Below the pieces are notes generated by a model. The model saw nothing but the letters and a program-made list of their open reading frames with translations, made no database searches and had not been told where the DNA came from. From assembly GCF_014023275.1 (NCBI RefSeq), contig NZ_CP054698.1, forward strand, positions 2,418,001 to 2,482,000: DNA of 64,000 bases, in the 5' to 3' direction. Both the position numbers and the translations under genes were made by a program. Source of the DNA: Nostoc edaphicum CCNP1411 (GTDB lineage Bacteria > Cyanobacteriota > Cyanobacteriia > Cyanobacteriales > Nostocaceae). Positions 51,482 to 59,188 of this stretch are shown in pieces; the stretch's first letter is position 1; every line of letters begins with the position of its first letter.

Positions 51482-53872
51482 ATGGAATGGGCTGATTTTC
51501 TAGCCAATGAAGCTGCTACTAATAGCTTATCCCCAGAGCAAACGGCAGCTTTTGTAGAGCGATTGAAGACTGAAAACTCAGGTAAGAGTGAGGCAAAACT
51601 TGCCAGCGAGTTGAACATTGGTGCGGCTGCTTTCAAAAAGCGGATGGCTGAGGTATATGACAAATTCGCCAAGAGTTATCCTGAATTAGCCACTTCTAAT
51701 AGTCGCGGTAAGCTGGAAAAGTTACGGGCTTGTTTGACAAACAAATATAATGGCGGGCAAGATGTTCGCCCCACAATTAAAGAAATTCATCAAAATATTC
51801 CCCCTGCTGTCCCATTTGAAAAATTTGTGGGACGTGAGGCGGAACTAGAAAAACTGCACGAGCAATTACAAACATCTTGGCAAGTTGCCATTGTAGCTGT
51901 GGCGGGTATGGGTGGAGTAGGCAAAACTGAACTCGCTACTCAATACGCCAAACAGCATTTGCAGAATTATCAAGGTGGGGTTTGCTGGTTATCTGCACAA
52001 GCAATAGATATCGGAAGCCAGATTCTCATATTTGCTGAATTAAAATTTAAACTCATTGCACCGGACGATTGGGAATTAGCAGATAGGCTAAGATACTGCT
52101 GGCAAAATTGGCAACAAGGTGAAGTACTGCTGGTGTTTGATGATGTCACCGACTACAAAACACAGGTTCAGCCTTATCTACCCCCAGAATCAACCCGGTT
52201 TAAAGTATTGCTGACAACGCGCCTGGGGTTTGATAGAACTTTGCCGCAATTACCTTTGGGTGTTCTCAAACCATTGGCGGCGATGAAATTATTAAAATCG
52301 CTGGTTGATAGAGAACGGCTTAAAAGTGAACCTTGGGTTGCGAGAGAAATTTGTAAATTCTTGGGATATTTGCCTTTGGCGTTAGAGTTGGTGGGGCGAT
52401 ATCTGGATACAATGCCGGATTTGTCTCTGGAAAAACTGCTGAAGCGGCTAGAGAAAAAGCGACTGGAACACGAAGCAATAGCCAAGGCTAACCCATTGAT
52501 GCGTTATGAATACGGCGTTGCTGAAGCTTTTGCATTGAGTTGGGAACAATTGGATGAGAAAGCACAAAGTTTAGGCTGTTGGCTGAGTTTGTATGCTTTG
52601 GCTGATATTCCTTTTTCTGTTGAGGGGATAAAAGATGACGAAGAACAAGAACTCTGGGAGAAAGCTATAGCTGAGTTGCGGAAACTGCATTTAATACAAT
52701 GGCAAAGTAAAGGAATTTATCGTCTACATCCACTGATTCGGCAATTTTTTCAAATGAAGTTGGATGAGTCAAGTAATGCAGATGAGGTGAAAACTGCTTT
52801 TGTAGCGCAGATGGTAGAGGTGGCAAAGCAAATTCCTCAACAGCCTAATCGTGAAGATATTTTCAACCTCACTCTACATATCCCCCACCTTGCAGAAGTT
52901 GCAACCTACCTATCCCAATATCTCAGCGACGAGGATTTAATTGCGCCTTTCACAGGCTTAGGCTGGTTTTATCAAGGCCAAGGGCTTTATCAGCAAGCAG
53001 AACCTTGGTTGCAGCAGGGTGTAAAAATTGCTGAAAATCGCCTGGGTTTGGAACATCTCAATATTGCCACTAGCCTGAACAATCTAGCAGCACTTCATAA
53101 ATCTACAGGACGCTACAGCGAAGCCGAACCCATGTATAAGCAGGCTTTAGAACTGACAAAACGCCTGCTGGGAGATGACCATCCTATTGTCGCCACTAGC
53201 TTGAACAATCTGGCAGAAATCTACCGTTATACAGGACGCTACAGCGAAGCCGAACCTCTGTATCTGCAAGTTTTAGAACTAAGACAACACCTGCTAGGAG
53301 ACAACCATCTCGATGTCACCAATAGCTTGAACAATTTAGCATTACTTTACAGTTCTACAAAACGCTACAGCGAAGCCGAACTGTTGTTTCAGCAAGCTTT
53401 AAAACTAAAAAAACATCTACTGGGAGACAACCATCCTGATATTGCTATTAACCTGAACAATCTAGCTGCACTGTATAAATCTACAGGACGCTACACCGAA
53501 GCCGAATCTTTGTTTCAGCAAGCTTTGGCACTGAGAAGACGCTTACTGGGAGATAACCATCCCGATGTCGCCGCTAGCCTGAATAATCTAGCAACACTCT
53601 ATCAGTCTACAGGACGCTACAGTGAAGCCGAACCCCTGCATCTAGAAACTTTAGAACTTTGGAAACGCCTGTTGGGAGACAACCATCCTGATGTTGCAAC
53701 TAGCTTGAACAATCTAGCAGGACTCTACTGTTCTACGGGACGCTTCAGTGAAGGCGAACCCTTATTTGAGCAAGCTTTGGCAATTTGTGAACGTACTTTA
53801 GGTGAAGGTCATCCCGATACAATAATGGTTCGGGGAAATTATGCAAGATTTTTGAGAGAAGCATATCGCTAA
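51482..53872 (+). CDS. STAND NTPase: N-terminal domain, NB-ARC, kinesin-light-chain-type TPRs
   Basis: 796 residues in three parts. Residues 1-90 form an all-helical domain (WADFLANEAATNSLSPEQTA, KLASELNIGAAAFKKRMAEV) found ahead of many cyanobacterial STAND and kinase genes. Residues ~110-400 are NB-ARC: Walker A GMGGVGKTELA (142-152), Walker B EVLLVFDDVTD (214-224), LLTTRLGF (sensor), GYLPLALELVG (GLPL-type motif, 295-305), winged helix with YRLHPLIRQFF. From ~480 come about seven 42-residue TPRs (SLNNLAALYKSTGRYTEAES, LLGDNHP). Such proteins sense a ligand by the TPRs and oligomerise; several bacterial relatives act in phage defence. No separate effector domain is obvious, unless the N-terminal domain recruits one. 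Confidence 0.88.
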   Translation: MEWADFLANEAATNSLSPEQTAAFVERLKTENSGKSEAKLASELNIGAAAFKKRMAEVYDKFAKSYPELATSNSRGKLEKLRACLTNKYNGGQDVRPTIKEIHQNIPPAVPFEKFVGREAELEKLHEQLQTSWQVAIVAVAGMGGVGKTELATQYAKQHLQNYQGGVCWLSAQAIDIGSQILIFAELKFKLIAPDDWELADRLRYCWQNWQQGEVLLVFDDVTDYKTQVQPYLPPESTRFKVLLTTRLGFDRTLPQLPLGVLKPLAAMKLLKSLVDRERLKSEPWVAREICKFLGYLPLALELVGRYLDTMPDLSLEKLLKRLEKKRLEHEAIAKANPLMRYEYGVAEAFALSWEQLDEKAQSLGCWLSLYALADIPFSVEGIKDDEEQELWEKAIAELRKLHLIQWQSKGIYRLHPLIRQFFQMKLDESSNADEVKTAFVAQMVEVAKQIPQQPNREDIFNLTLHIPHLAEVATYLSQYLSDEDLIAPFTGLGWFYQGQGLYQQAEPWLQQGVKIAENRLGLEHLNIATSLNNLAALHKSTGRYSEAEPMYKQALELTKRLLGDDHPIVATSLNNLAEIYRYTGRYSEAEPLYLQVLELRQHLLGDNHLDVTNSLNNLALLYSSTKRYSEAELLFQQALKLKKHLLGDNHPDIAINLNNLAALYKSTGRYTEAESLFQQALALRRRLLGDNHPDVAASLNNLATLYQSTGRYSEAEPLHLETLELWKRLLGDNHPDVATSLNNLAGLYCSTGRFSEGEPLFEQALAICERTLGEGHPDTIMVRGNYARFLREAYR

Positions 53873-54053
53873 CGATCGCACCTTTTCTCCCCAAATCACA
53901 CCAAATTGATGCCACACATCAGTAGTCGTTCAAACTTTAGCAGCGTTATTTCCCTCATAACCAAAGTACAGTAAAGAATAGAGCGTAGGTGTAGCCCGTC
54001 GTGACATCGCTTTGCGGTTTCAAATTCCAAACGCCAAATTTGAGGATAAAATT

Positions 54054-54311
54054 ATGCGAACAGTGCCTATCCAATTACCAGAAACAGTATTTTCCGCACT
54101 TCGTAAAAATCCTGAAGAATTTATCCAAGAAATGCGAATTGCCGCCGCAGTTAAATGGTATGAATTAGGCGATATCTCACAAGCCAAAGCAGCAGAGATT
54201 GCTGGGCTAACTCGTGCTGAATTTATTAATGCCTTATCACGCTACCAAGTAGATTTTATACAATATACTGCCCAAGAGTTAGCCCAGGAACTGGCAAAAG
54301 ACGTGGACTAA
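54054..54311 (+). CDS. UPF0175 family antitoxin
   Basis: The 85-residue product starts MRTVPIQLPETVFSALRKNP and contains MRIAAAVKWYELGDISQAKA, AEIAGLTRAEFINALSRYQV: a UPF0175 helix-turn-helix antitoxin. ATG 54054 is chosen because TGAGGA lies 8 bases upstream; the longer frame from 54012 has no family match. Its usual partner, a DUF3368 PIN-like toxin, has been reduced to the fragment directly downstream. Confidence 0.88.
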   Translation: MRTVPIQLPETVFSALRKNPEEFIQEMRIAAAVKWYELGDISQAKAAEIAGLTRAEFINALSRYQVDFIQYTAQELAQELAKDVD

Positions 54312-54313
54312 TC

Positions 54314-54409
54314 CCAAGCATATCTCCTGGAATTCAACCTTTGCGTGACGCTGGTTTGTAGTTATCCGATAGTTTGGTGAATTTACTTAGACAACAAGCA
54401 GGGGAATAG
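54314..54409 (+). pseudogene. C-terminal remnant of a DUF3368 PIN-like toxin
   Basis: Reading from 54314: PSISPGIQPLRDAGL, an in-frame TAG at 54359-54361, then LSDSLVNLLRQQAGE and TAG at 54407-54409. The pattern xxPLxxxxxxAGFxLSDxLxxxxLxxAGE is the C-terminus of DUF3368 proteins. The first ~120 codons, with most of the active-site acids, are missing, and the remnant also has a stop. Confidence 0.65.
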
Positions 54410-54589
54410 CGATCGCACATCAATTCTAACTTCAAATGGCGATCGCTCCCTCTTCTCTCTTTCTTGGCGGTTTGATTCTTATGTTAATGCTTTTAAATGC
54501 TTTTATGCGAATAGGATTTATACCCCAAAGAGAGAAGATTTCCCAATGGAGACAAAGCTAGAATAAAAGTAAATATTTACAAGCTGTTT

Positions 54590-56356
54590 ATGCAATGGGC
54601 TAATTTTCTAGCCAAAGAAGCTGCTACTAACGGCTTATCTCTAGAGCAAACGGCAGCTTTTGCAAGGTATTTTAAGACAGAAAACTTAGGAAAAAATGAA
54701 GCTAAACTTGCCAGCGAATTAAAGGTTGATATTGCTGCTTTCAGAAAGTGGATTGGTGAGGTATATGACAAGTTTGCCCAGAATTATCCTGAGTTAGCGA
54801 TTTCCAACAGTCGAAACAAACTACAAAAGTTACAAGCTTTCCTGAGCGCAAAATATAATAGCGAATTGGATATCCTCAAACCATTGGCGGCGATGAAATT
54901 ATTAAAAACGCTGGTGGTTCGGGAACGACTGCAACAAAAAGCTTGGTTTGCGAGAAGAATTTGTAAATTTTTAGGATATTTACCTTTAGCGTTAGAGTTA
55001 GTGGGGCGATATTTGGATAAGATACCAGATTTGTCTCTGGAAACACTGCTGAAGCGGCTAGAGAAGAAACGAGTGGAACATGAACCAGTAGTCAATGCTA
55101 ACTCATTGATATCTTATGAATACGGTGTAGCTGAAGCTTTTGAATTAAATTGGGAACAATTGGATGAAAATGCACAAAGCTTTGGCTGTTTGCTAAGTTT
55201 GTGTGCCTTAGCTGACATTCCCTTATCTGTTGAGACGATAGAAGATGATCAAAAACAACAACTCAATAAGAAAGCCATAGACGATTTACTAGAATTACAT
55301 TTACTACAACAGAAAAGTAAAGGAATTTATCGTCTAAATCCACTGATTCGGCAACTTTTTCAAATGAAGTTGGATCAATCAAGTGAAGCGGATGAAGCAA
55401 AAACTAAATTTGCAGCGATGATGTTAGAGGTAGCAAAGCTGATTCCGCAACAGCCTAACCCTGAAGATATTCTCAACCTCACTCCACATATCCCACATAT
55501 TGCAGAAGTTGCAACTAATTTATCCCAATATCTGGGCGATGAAAATCTAATCACTCTGTTTACCAAACTAGCCTGGTTTTATCAAAGTCAAGGACTTTAT
55601 CAGCAAGCAGAAACTTGGTTGCAACAGTGTGTAGAATTGACTCAAAATCGTCTCGGTTTAGAACATGCTGATGTCGCCACTAGCCTGAGCAATTTAGCAT
55701 TACTCTACGAATCCACAGGACGCTACAGCGAAGCCGAACCCTTGCTTGAGCAAGCTTTAGAACTGAGAAAACGCCTGTTGGGAGAAGAAAATACCGATGT
55801 CGCTACTAACCTGAGCTATTTAGCATTAATCTACGAATCTACAGGACGCTATAGCGAAGCCGAACCGCTGTATCAGCAAGCTTTAGAACTGTGGAAACGC
55901 CTAGTGGGAGAAGAACATCCCAATGTTGCCACGAGTCTGAACAATTTAGCAGCATTGTACTGTTATACAAGACGCTACAGCGAAGCCGAACCTTTACTTA
56001 AGCAAGCTTTAAAACTGAGAAAACGCCTGCTGGGAGAAGAACATATCGATGTTGGCACTAGCCTGAACAATTTAGCACAACTCTACGAATCTACGGGACG
56101 CTACAGCGAAGCCGAACCACTGTATCAGCAAGCTTTAGAACTGAGTAAACGCTTACTGGGAAATAACCATCCTGATGTCGCTATCAGTCTGAACAATCTC
56201 GCAGCACTCTACCGTTATAGAGGACGCTATAGGAAAGCCAAACCCTTATTTGAGCAAGCTTTGAAAATTTGTGAACGGACTTTAGGTATAAGTCATCCTA
56301 CTACTATGACGGTTCGGACAAACTATACAAGCTTTTTAAGAGAAGTATATAATTAG
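54590..56356 (+). CDS. STAND/TPR paralog lacking the NTPase core
   Basis: 588 residues. Residues 1-90 match the N-terminal domain of the gene at 51482 (WANFLAKEAATNGLSLEQTA). Then SELDILKPLAAMKLLKTLVV joins directly to what is residue ~262 of the paralog, so about 170 residues with Walker A, Walker B and the sensor are absent, in frame and without scar. GYLPLALELVG, the winged helix and six TPRs remain. It cannot bind ATP in the usual way. About 80 bp of upstream sequence (including AATGGAGACAAAG) is also shared with the first copy, so the whole gene was duplicated and then deleted internally. It may act as a decoy or regulator of the full-length copy (inference). Confidence 0.85.
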   Translation: MQWANFLAKEAATNGLSLEQTAAFARYFKTENLGKNEAKLASELKVDIAAFRKWIGEVYDKFAQNYPELAISNSRNKLQKLQAFLSAKYNSELDILKPLAAMKLLKTLVVRERLQQKAWFARRICKFLGYLPLALELVGRYLDKIPDLSLETLLKRLEKKRVEHEPVVNANSLISYEYGVAEAFELNWEQLDENAQSFGCLLSLCALADIPLSVETIEDDQKQQLNKKAIDDLLELHLLQQKSKGIYRLNPLIRQLFQMKLDQSSEADEAKTKFAAMMLEVAKLIPQQPNPEDILNLTPHIPHIAEVATNLSQYLGDENLITLFTKLAWFYQSQGLYQQAETWLQQCVELTQNRLGLEHADVATSLSNLALLYESTGRYSEAEPLLEQALELRKRLLGEENTDVATNLSYLALIYESTGRYSEAEPLYQQALELWKRLVGEEHPNVATSLNNLAALYCYTRRYSEAEPLLKQALKLRKRLLGEEHIDVGTSLNNLAQLYESTGRYSEAEPLYQQALELSKRLLGNNHPDVAISLNNLAALYRYRGRYRKAKPLFEQALKICERTLGISHPTTMTVRTNYTSFLREVYN

Positions 56357-56392
56357 CGATCGCACCTCTGAAGGAACTTCCAAAGAATAAAT

Positions 56393-56461
56393 ATGCGTTT
56401 TTGGATGTTGGGGTTTTTGGTAGCCTCTGCGATCGCTTTTGCAATATGTTCGGCAGTTTGA
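56393..56461 (+). CDS. Possible 22-residue membrane micropeptide
   Basis: ATG 56393 to TGA 56459-56461 encodes MRFWMLGFLVASAIAFAICS plus AV, a single hydrophobic span with a basic start. AAAGAA lies 5 bases upstream. A 14-bp stem-loop follows 22 bases after the stop. Cyanobacteria have many such tiny membrane subunits; this one matches none I know. Chance remains a real possibility. Confidence 0.35.
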   Translation: MRFWMLGFLVASAIAFAICSAV

Positions 56462-56483
56462 GTCTTCATTTTGGTATGTTGAG

Positions 56484-56527
56484 CAAGCAAACAGGCATAT
56501 TACTTTTTTAATTTGCCTGTTTGCTTG
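56484..56527. terminator. Stem-loop after the micropeptide candidate
   Basis: CAAGCAAACAGGCA (56484-56497) pairs with TGCCTGTTTGCTTG (56514-56527), 14 bp perfect, followed by TTTATC. It could terminate transcription from the STAND paralog or the micropeptide. Confidence 0.6.
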
Positions 56528-56599
56528 TTTATCGAAACAGAATTCAGGAGTCAGGAGCCAGAATTCAGAATGAATTTTGAACGAAAGAGTGGATGAATC

Positions 56600-56720
56600 C
56601 AGGGGTTTAAAACCCCCACTAAATCAAAGATTTAGTGGTCTTCAATCAGTGGCGGGTCTGAATCCCCCACTGATAGCGCAGCGTTAGCGAGTCAGACGCT
56701 CCTGCGTCTTCATTCTGACT
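56600..56720. repeat. Hairpin-rich and small-repeat patch
   Basis: Successive palindromes: GGGGTTTAAAACCCC (56602-56616), CCACTAAATC with GATTTAGTGG (56616-56638), TCAGTGG with CCACTGA (56646-56673). Then GATAGCGCAGCGTTAGCGAG (56673-56692), a member of the very small repeat family also seen in the ISAs1 transposase. Flanked by AGGAGTCAGGAGCCAGAATT-type repeats. Confidence 0.6.
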
Positions 56721-56791
56721 CCTGAATTCTGACTTCTGAATTCTTCTTCAAGTGATTAATTTATGCACTCTGTGTGATGATGCAACCTCGG

Positions 56792-57439
56792 TTATTGAAA
56801 AATTGAACCATCAGGCATAATTGCCCCTGCTAAGTTAGTACCAATTAGTTTAACCAGAAGACGCTCACCAGAGCGAATCCGCGCTCCCGTCAAGTCGGCT
56901 CCTCGCAAGTCGGCGCCACTGAGATCCGCACCAATCAAATTAGCAGCACGTAAATTTGCCTCCCTGAGATCCGCTAAAAGTAGGTTTGCCCGAAATAAAT
57001 TTGCTTCAGATAAATTCGCACCTCTGAGGTTGACTTTGTGCATAAAAGTATCGCTGAGATTAGCACCACTCAAATTGGCATAACTCAGATTTCTGCCAGA
57101 TAAGTCTTTATTGCTCAAATTTGCCCGACTGTAGTCTTTGCCACTCAAGTCTGAGTTTTGCTTTGGTGGTTGCTGGGTTGTTTGAAATGGTTTTTCTTGT
57201 TGAGGTGGCGGTGAATTAAATGTGGTTTGAGGTTTGGTTTTTAGAGAGCGCAATTTTTCACGAGCTTCATTTATGGCTTTCAGCTTATCTTGTGCTTTCT
57301 GCTGTAAACGGAGATTGTCTTTAGGAATGCGATCGGGATGCCAAACAAAGACTAAATCTTTGTAAGCCTGGTTCACTTCCTCAAGTGTTGCTCCAGGCTC
57401 TAATTCCAAAACTCTATAGTACCGCTCCAGATCGCTCAT
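56792..57439 (-). CDS. J-domain protein with pentapeptide repeats
   Basis: 215 residues. A J domain occupies residues ~5-70 (YYRVLELEPGATLEEVNQAY, FVWHPDRIP with the HPD loop), followed by a Pro/Gln linker (about 71-95) and A(D/N)LxX pentapeptide repeats (RANLSNKDLSGRNLSYANLS onward, about 100-200) forming a right-handed beta helix. The HPD motif implies stimulation of a DnaK/Hsp70; the repeat part would dock substrate or membrane. The combination occurs in cyanobacteria, function unknown. The start ATG at 57439 fits the J domain. Confidence 0.85.
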   Translation of the reverse strand: MSDLERYYRVLELEPGATLEEVNQAYKDLVFVWHPDRIPKDNLRLQQKAQDKLKAINEAREKLRSLKTKPQTTFNSPPPQQEKPFQTTQQPPKQNSDLSGKDYSRANLSNKDLSGRNLSYANLSGANLSDTFMHKVNLRGANLSEANLFRANLLLADLREANLRAANLIGADLSGADLRGADLTGARIRSGERLLVKLIGTNLAGAIMPDGSIFQ

Positions 57440-57514
57440 ACGATATTTTGGTGGACAATCAACTTAATTATGAGTGATGGAGCCATCTATCCGCTGCATC
57501 ATTTGTTATTGATT

Positions 57515-57568
57515 ATGGGCATTGGGCATGGAGACTGGGGATTGGGGACTGGGGACTGGGGATTGGGA
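57515..57568. repeat. GGGGACT/GGGCATT heptamer repeats
   Basis: Array of GGGCATT, GGGGATT and GGGGACT units between the two minus-strand genes; same class as 3549-3596. Confidence 0.65.
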
Positions 57569-57588
57569 TAAGAGTTGTTTTCCAGTCC

Positions 57589-58083
57589 CTAGTGCCTCAT
57601 TTCCCCATTTCTCCATCGAGCGATCGCTCTCCAATATGCTGCAACTGGAATCTGATAGACTTCAATAAAAATCCAAACAATAATTGATAAATGTGATAAA
57701 AAAGTTAATATCGTCCAAATATATGGCATCCAGGTAATGGGTTCCTTCAGATTAGCAGGAAAATAGTAAGCTACTATGCCAATTAGAGTAGTGGGAAGAA
57801 TTACAAAAACTGCTGCTGCTAGTCCATAGCCCCAACCTAATTCCACACCTTCTAGCTGGCCTTCTGTCCAACTAAACCCATTCCAACGCCAAGTTAAGGG
57901 TGGTTGCCTAGAAGGCATCTTGATTTGCTGTAGTTCTAAGTTGACTGTAAAAATCTCTTGGCAAAAGTCACAAGCCATAGCTTCCATCAATGGCATGTGA
58001 GAAATCTTACCTATCCGACAGACTGGGCAGGGGTAAGCTCCATGATAGTCGAAAGATTGGGCTAAGATTTTGGAACTAGGCAT
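57589..58083 (-). CDS. Zinc-ribbon membrane protein, unknown
   Basis: 164 residues. The N-terminus has YPCPVCRIGKISHMPLMEAM then ACDFCQEIF, a four-cysteine zinc ribbon, and WRWNGFSWTEGQLEG. Two hydrophobic spans follow (about 86-107 and 121-142). It ends in a basic helix. I have seen this layout as conserved in cyanobacteria but know no function. The start ATG at 58083 places the ribbon at the N-terminus. Confidence 0.65.
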   Translation of the reverse strand: MPSSKILAQSFDYHGAYPCPVCRIGKISHMPLMEAMACDFCQEIFTVNLELQQIKMPSRQPPLTWRWNGFSWTEGQLEGVELGWGYGLAAAVFVILPTTLIGIVAYYFPANLKEPITWMPYIWTILTFLSHLSIIVWIFIEVYQIPVAAYWRAIARWRNGEMRH

Positions 58084-58802
58084 AATGAAACTGATGATCC
58101 TAAAAATTTGATCTTGTCAATGAGGGCTTGGGTAAGAATAATGTATGGCGATTGTCAATTGTCTGCAATAAGCTTTCGCAAGATGAGGTCATAAGTCAGG
58201 AGAATTATATATTCTAACTTCTCAATCCTGGCTCTTTGAACTTCTAAAGGATGGAAGCCACCGCTTATAATTCTCTCTGATTTACTTAAGTTGGCTGTAT
58301 TCTATTCGTTAGAAAATCGCCATATTCTCAATTTTTAGATTTTTCACCATTAATTTTTGATATTTACACTACCCATTAGTCATGACACAAAAATATTTGT
58401 AAACTTATATAAATACGGTGATATTTAAATAACAAGCCGCTTTCTTAGTCTACGCAAACAAGCAACTAATGCAAGGAGGCAGGAGGCAGGAGGTAGGGGG
58501 CAGGAGGCAGGAGTCAGGCAAGTAAGCTTTATTAGCTTTTTAACCTTTTTTTACTGGATAGTTATTTTTGCCATGCTGCACTAGTACTTCACCAAACAAT
58601 TTAGAACAGGGCGTGATTTTGAATTCCCCAAAGCTTTATAGTCTTGATCCTCACAGTTGTAATGAGTCTATCGCTTTTTTATAGTTTGTGGAGGTCTTGA
58701 CACTGCTTACTCTTCCTGATATTGTTACCTTATATAGGTATAGTTTTTTAGTTTTCCAGCAAAAGCCCCGCAAATGCTTAACACAAATTCCTACTTTTAT
58801 TT
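58084..58802. other. Gene-free stretch upstream of the aroF leader
   Basis: No credible gene. It holds GGAGGCA/GGAGGTA heptamers at 58474-58517 and a degenerate end of MITE-B at about 58563-58588 (GCCATGCTGCACTAGTA). The promoter for the aroF leader should lie near its right edge; TACTTT around 58791 is a possible -10 element but no convincing -35 is seen. Confidence 0.45.
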
Positions 58803-58892
58803 TTGGTTTAGGGTGGTTCATCGGGAGTGAATCGAGTTTTCTAATGGAAACCGCCCGATGAACCGCAGAGCAAACTCTGCGGTTTTTGTTTT
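58803..58892 (+). ncRNA. Candidate structured RNA or upstream part of the aroF leader
   Basis: GGTTCATCGGG (58815-58825) pairs with CCCGATGAACC (58854-58864). Inside, CG plus GTTTTC (58833-58841) pairs with GGAAAC plus CG (58846-58853) around a TAAT loop. A strong terminator follows at once (58861-58892). The four bases AACC at 58861-58864 are shared by both stems. This is the shape of a ~90-nt small RNA, or of an extra regulatory hairpin in the aroF leader. No known family recognised. Confidence 0.5.
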
Positions 58893-58898
58893 TTTAAG
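58861..58898 (+). terminator. Strong intrinsic terminator upstream of the leader ORF
   Basis: AACCGCAGAG (58861-58870) pairs with CTCTGCGGTT (58875-58884), 10 bp perfect around CAAA, followed by TTTGTTTTTTT. It precedes the leader ORF's ribosome-binding site by few bases. Confidence 0.85.
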
Positions 58899-58913
58899 GA
58901 GAATTTCATCGTT

Positions 58914-58976
58914 ATGACTTATTTCACTAGCTGGTTTTATGGCTTTTACTTTTGGCCCAGACTAAGTTCCGGGTAA
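58914..58976 (+). CDS. Aromatic-rich leader peptide of aroF
   Basis: ATG 58914 to TAA 58974-58976 encodes MTYFTSWFYGFYFWPRLSSG: nine aromatic residues of twenty (Tyr 3, Phe 4, Trp 2), all within codons 3-14. AAGGAG at 58896-58901 is a good ribosome-binding site (12-base spacing). The last codons AGT TCC GGG form one arm of an RNA hairpin (see 58965-59036). Its position ~210 bp before DAHP synthase and its composition mark it as a sensor of charged aromatic tRNAs, not as a functional protein. Confidence 0.75.
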   Translation: MTYFTSWFYGFYFWPRLSSG

Positions 58977-59036
58977 ATAGCGTTATGCCGATAAATCAGA
59001 ACGCGCCCGGAACTTTTAAAGGTTTCGGGCTTTTTT
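58965..59036 (+). promoter_or_regulatory. Transcription attenuator of aroF: alternative antiterminator and terminator hairpins
   Basis: AGTTCCGGG (58965-58973) can pair perfectly with CCCGGAACT (59006-59014). The same bases GCCCGGAAC (59005-59013) can instead pair with GTTTCGGGC (59022-59030, one G-U) and are then followed by TTTTTTG, a Rho-independent terminator. The first arm lies in the last three codons of the leader peptide: a ribosome stalled at the Tyr/Phe/Trp codons leaves it free, one at the stop codon covers it. The two folds are mutually exclusive, as in classical amino-acid attenuation. Confidence 0.75.
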
Positions 59037-59188
59037 GTATGTTATTTGGGATTGGGGACTAGGGACTGGGAAGCACAGGGGGCCATCTTCTCCCTTGCAC
59101 CTTACCACTCTAACTTTTTTCCCCACTCCCTAATCCCCATTCCCCAATCCCCAATCACTAATTACTTACTTTTCAGGAGAATGAAACC

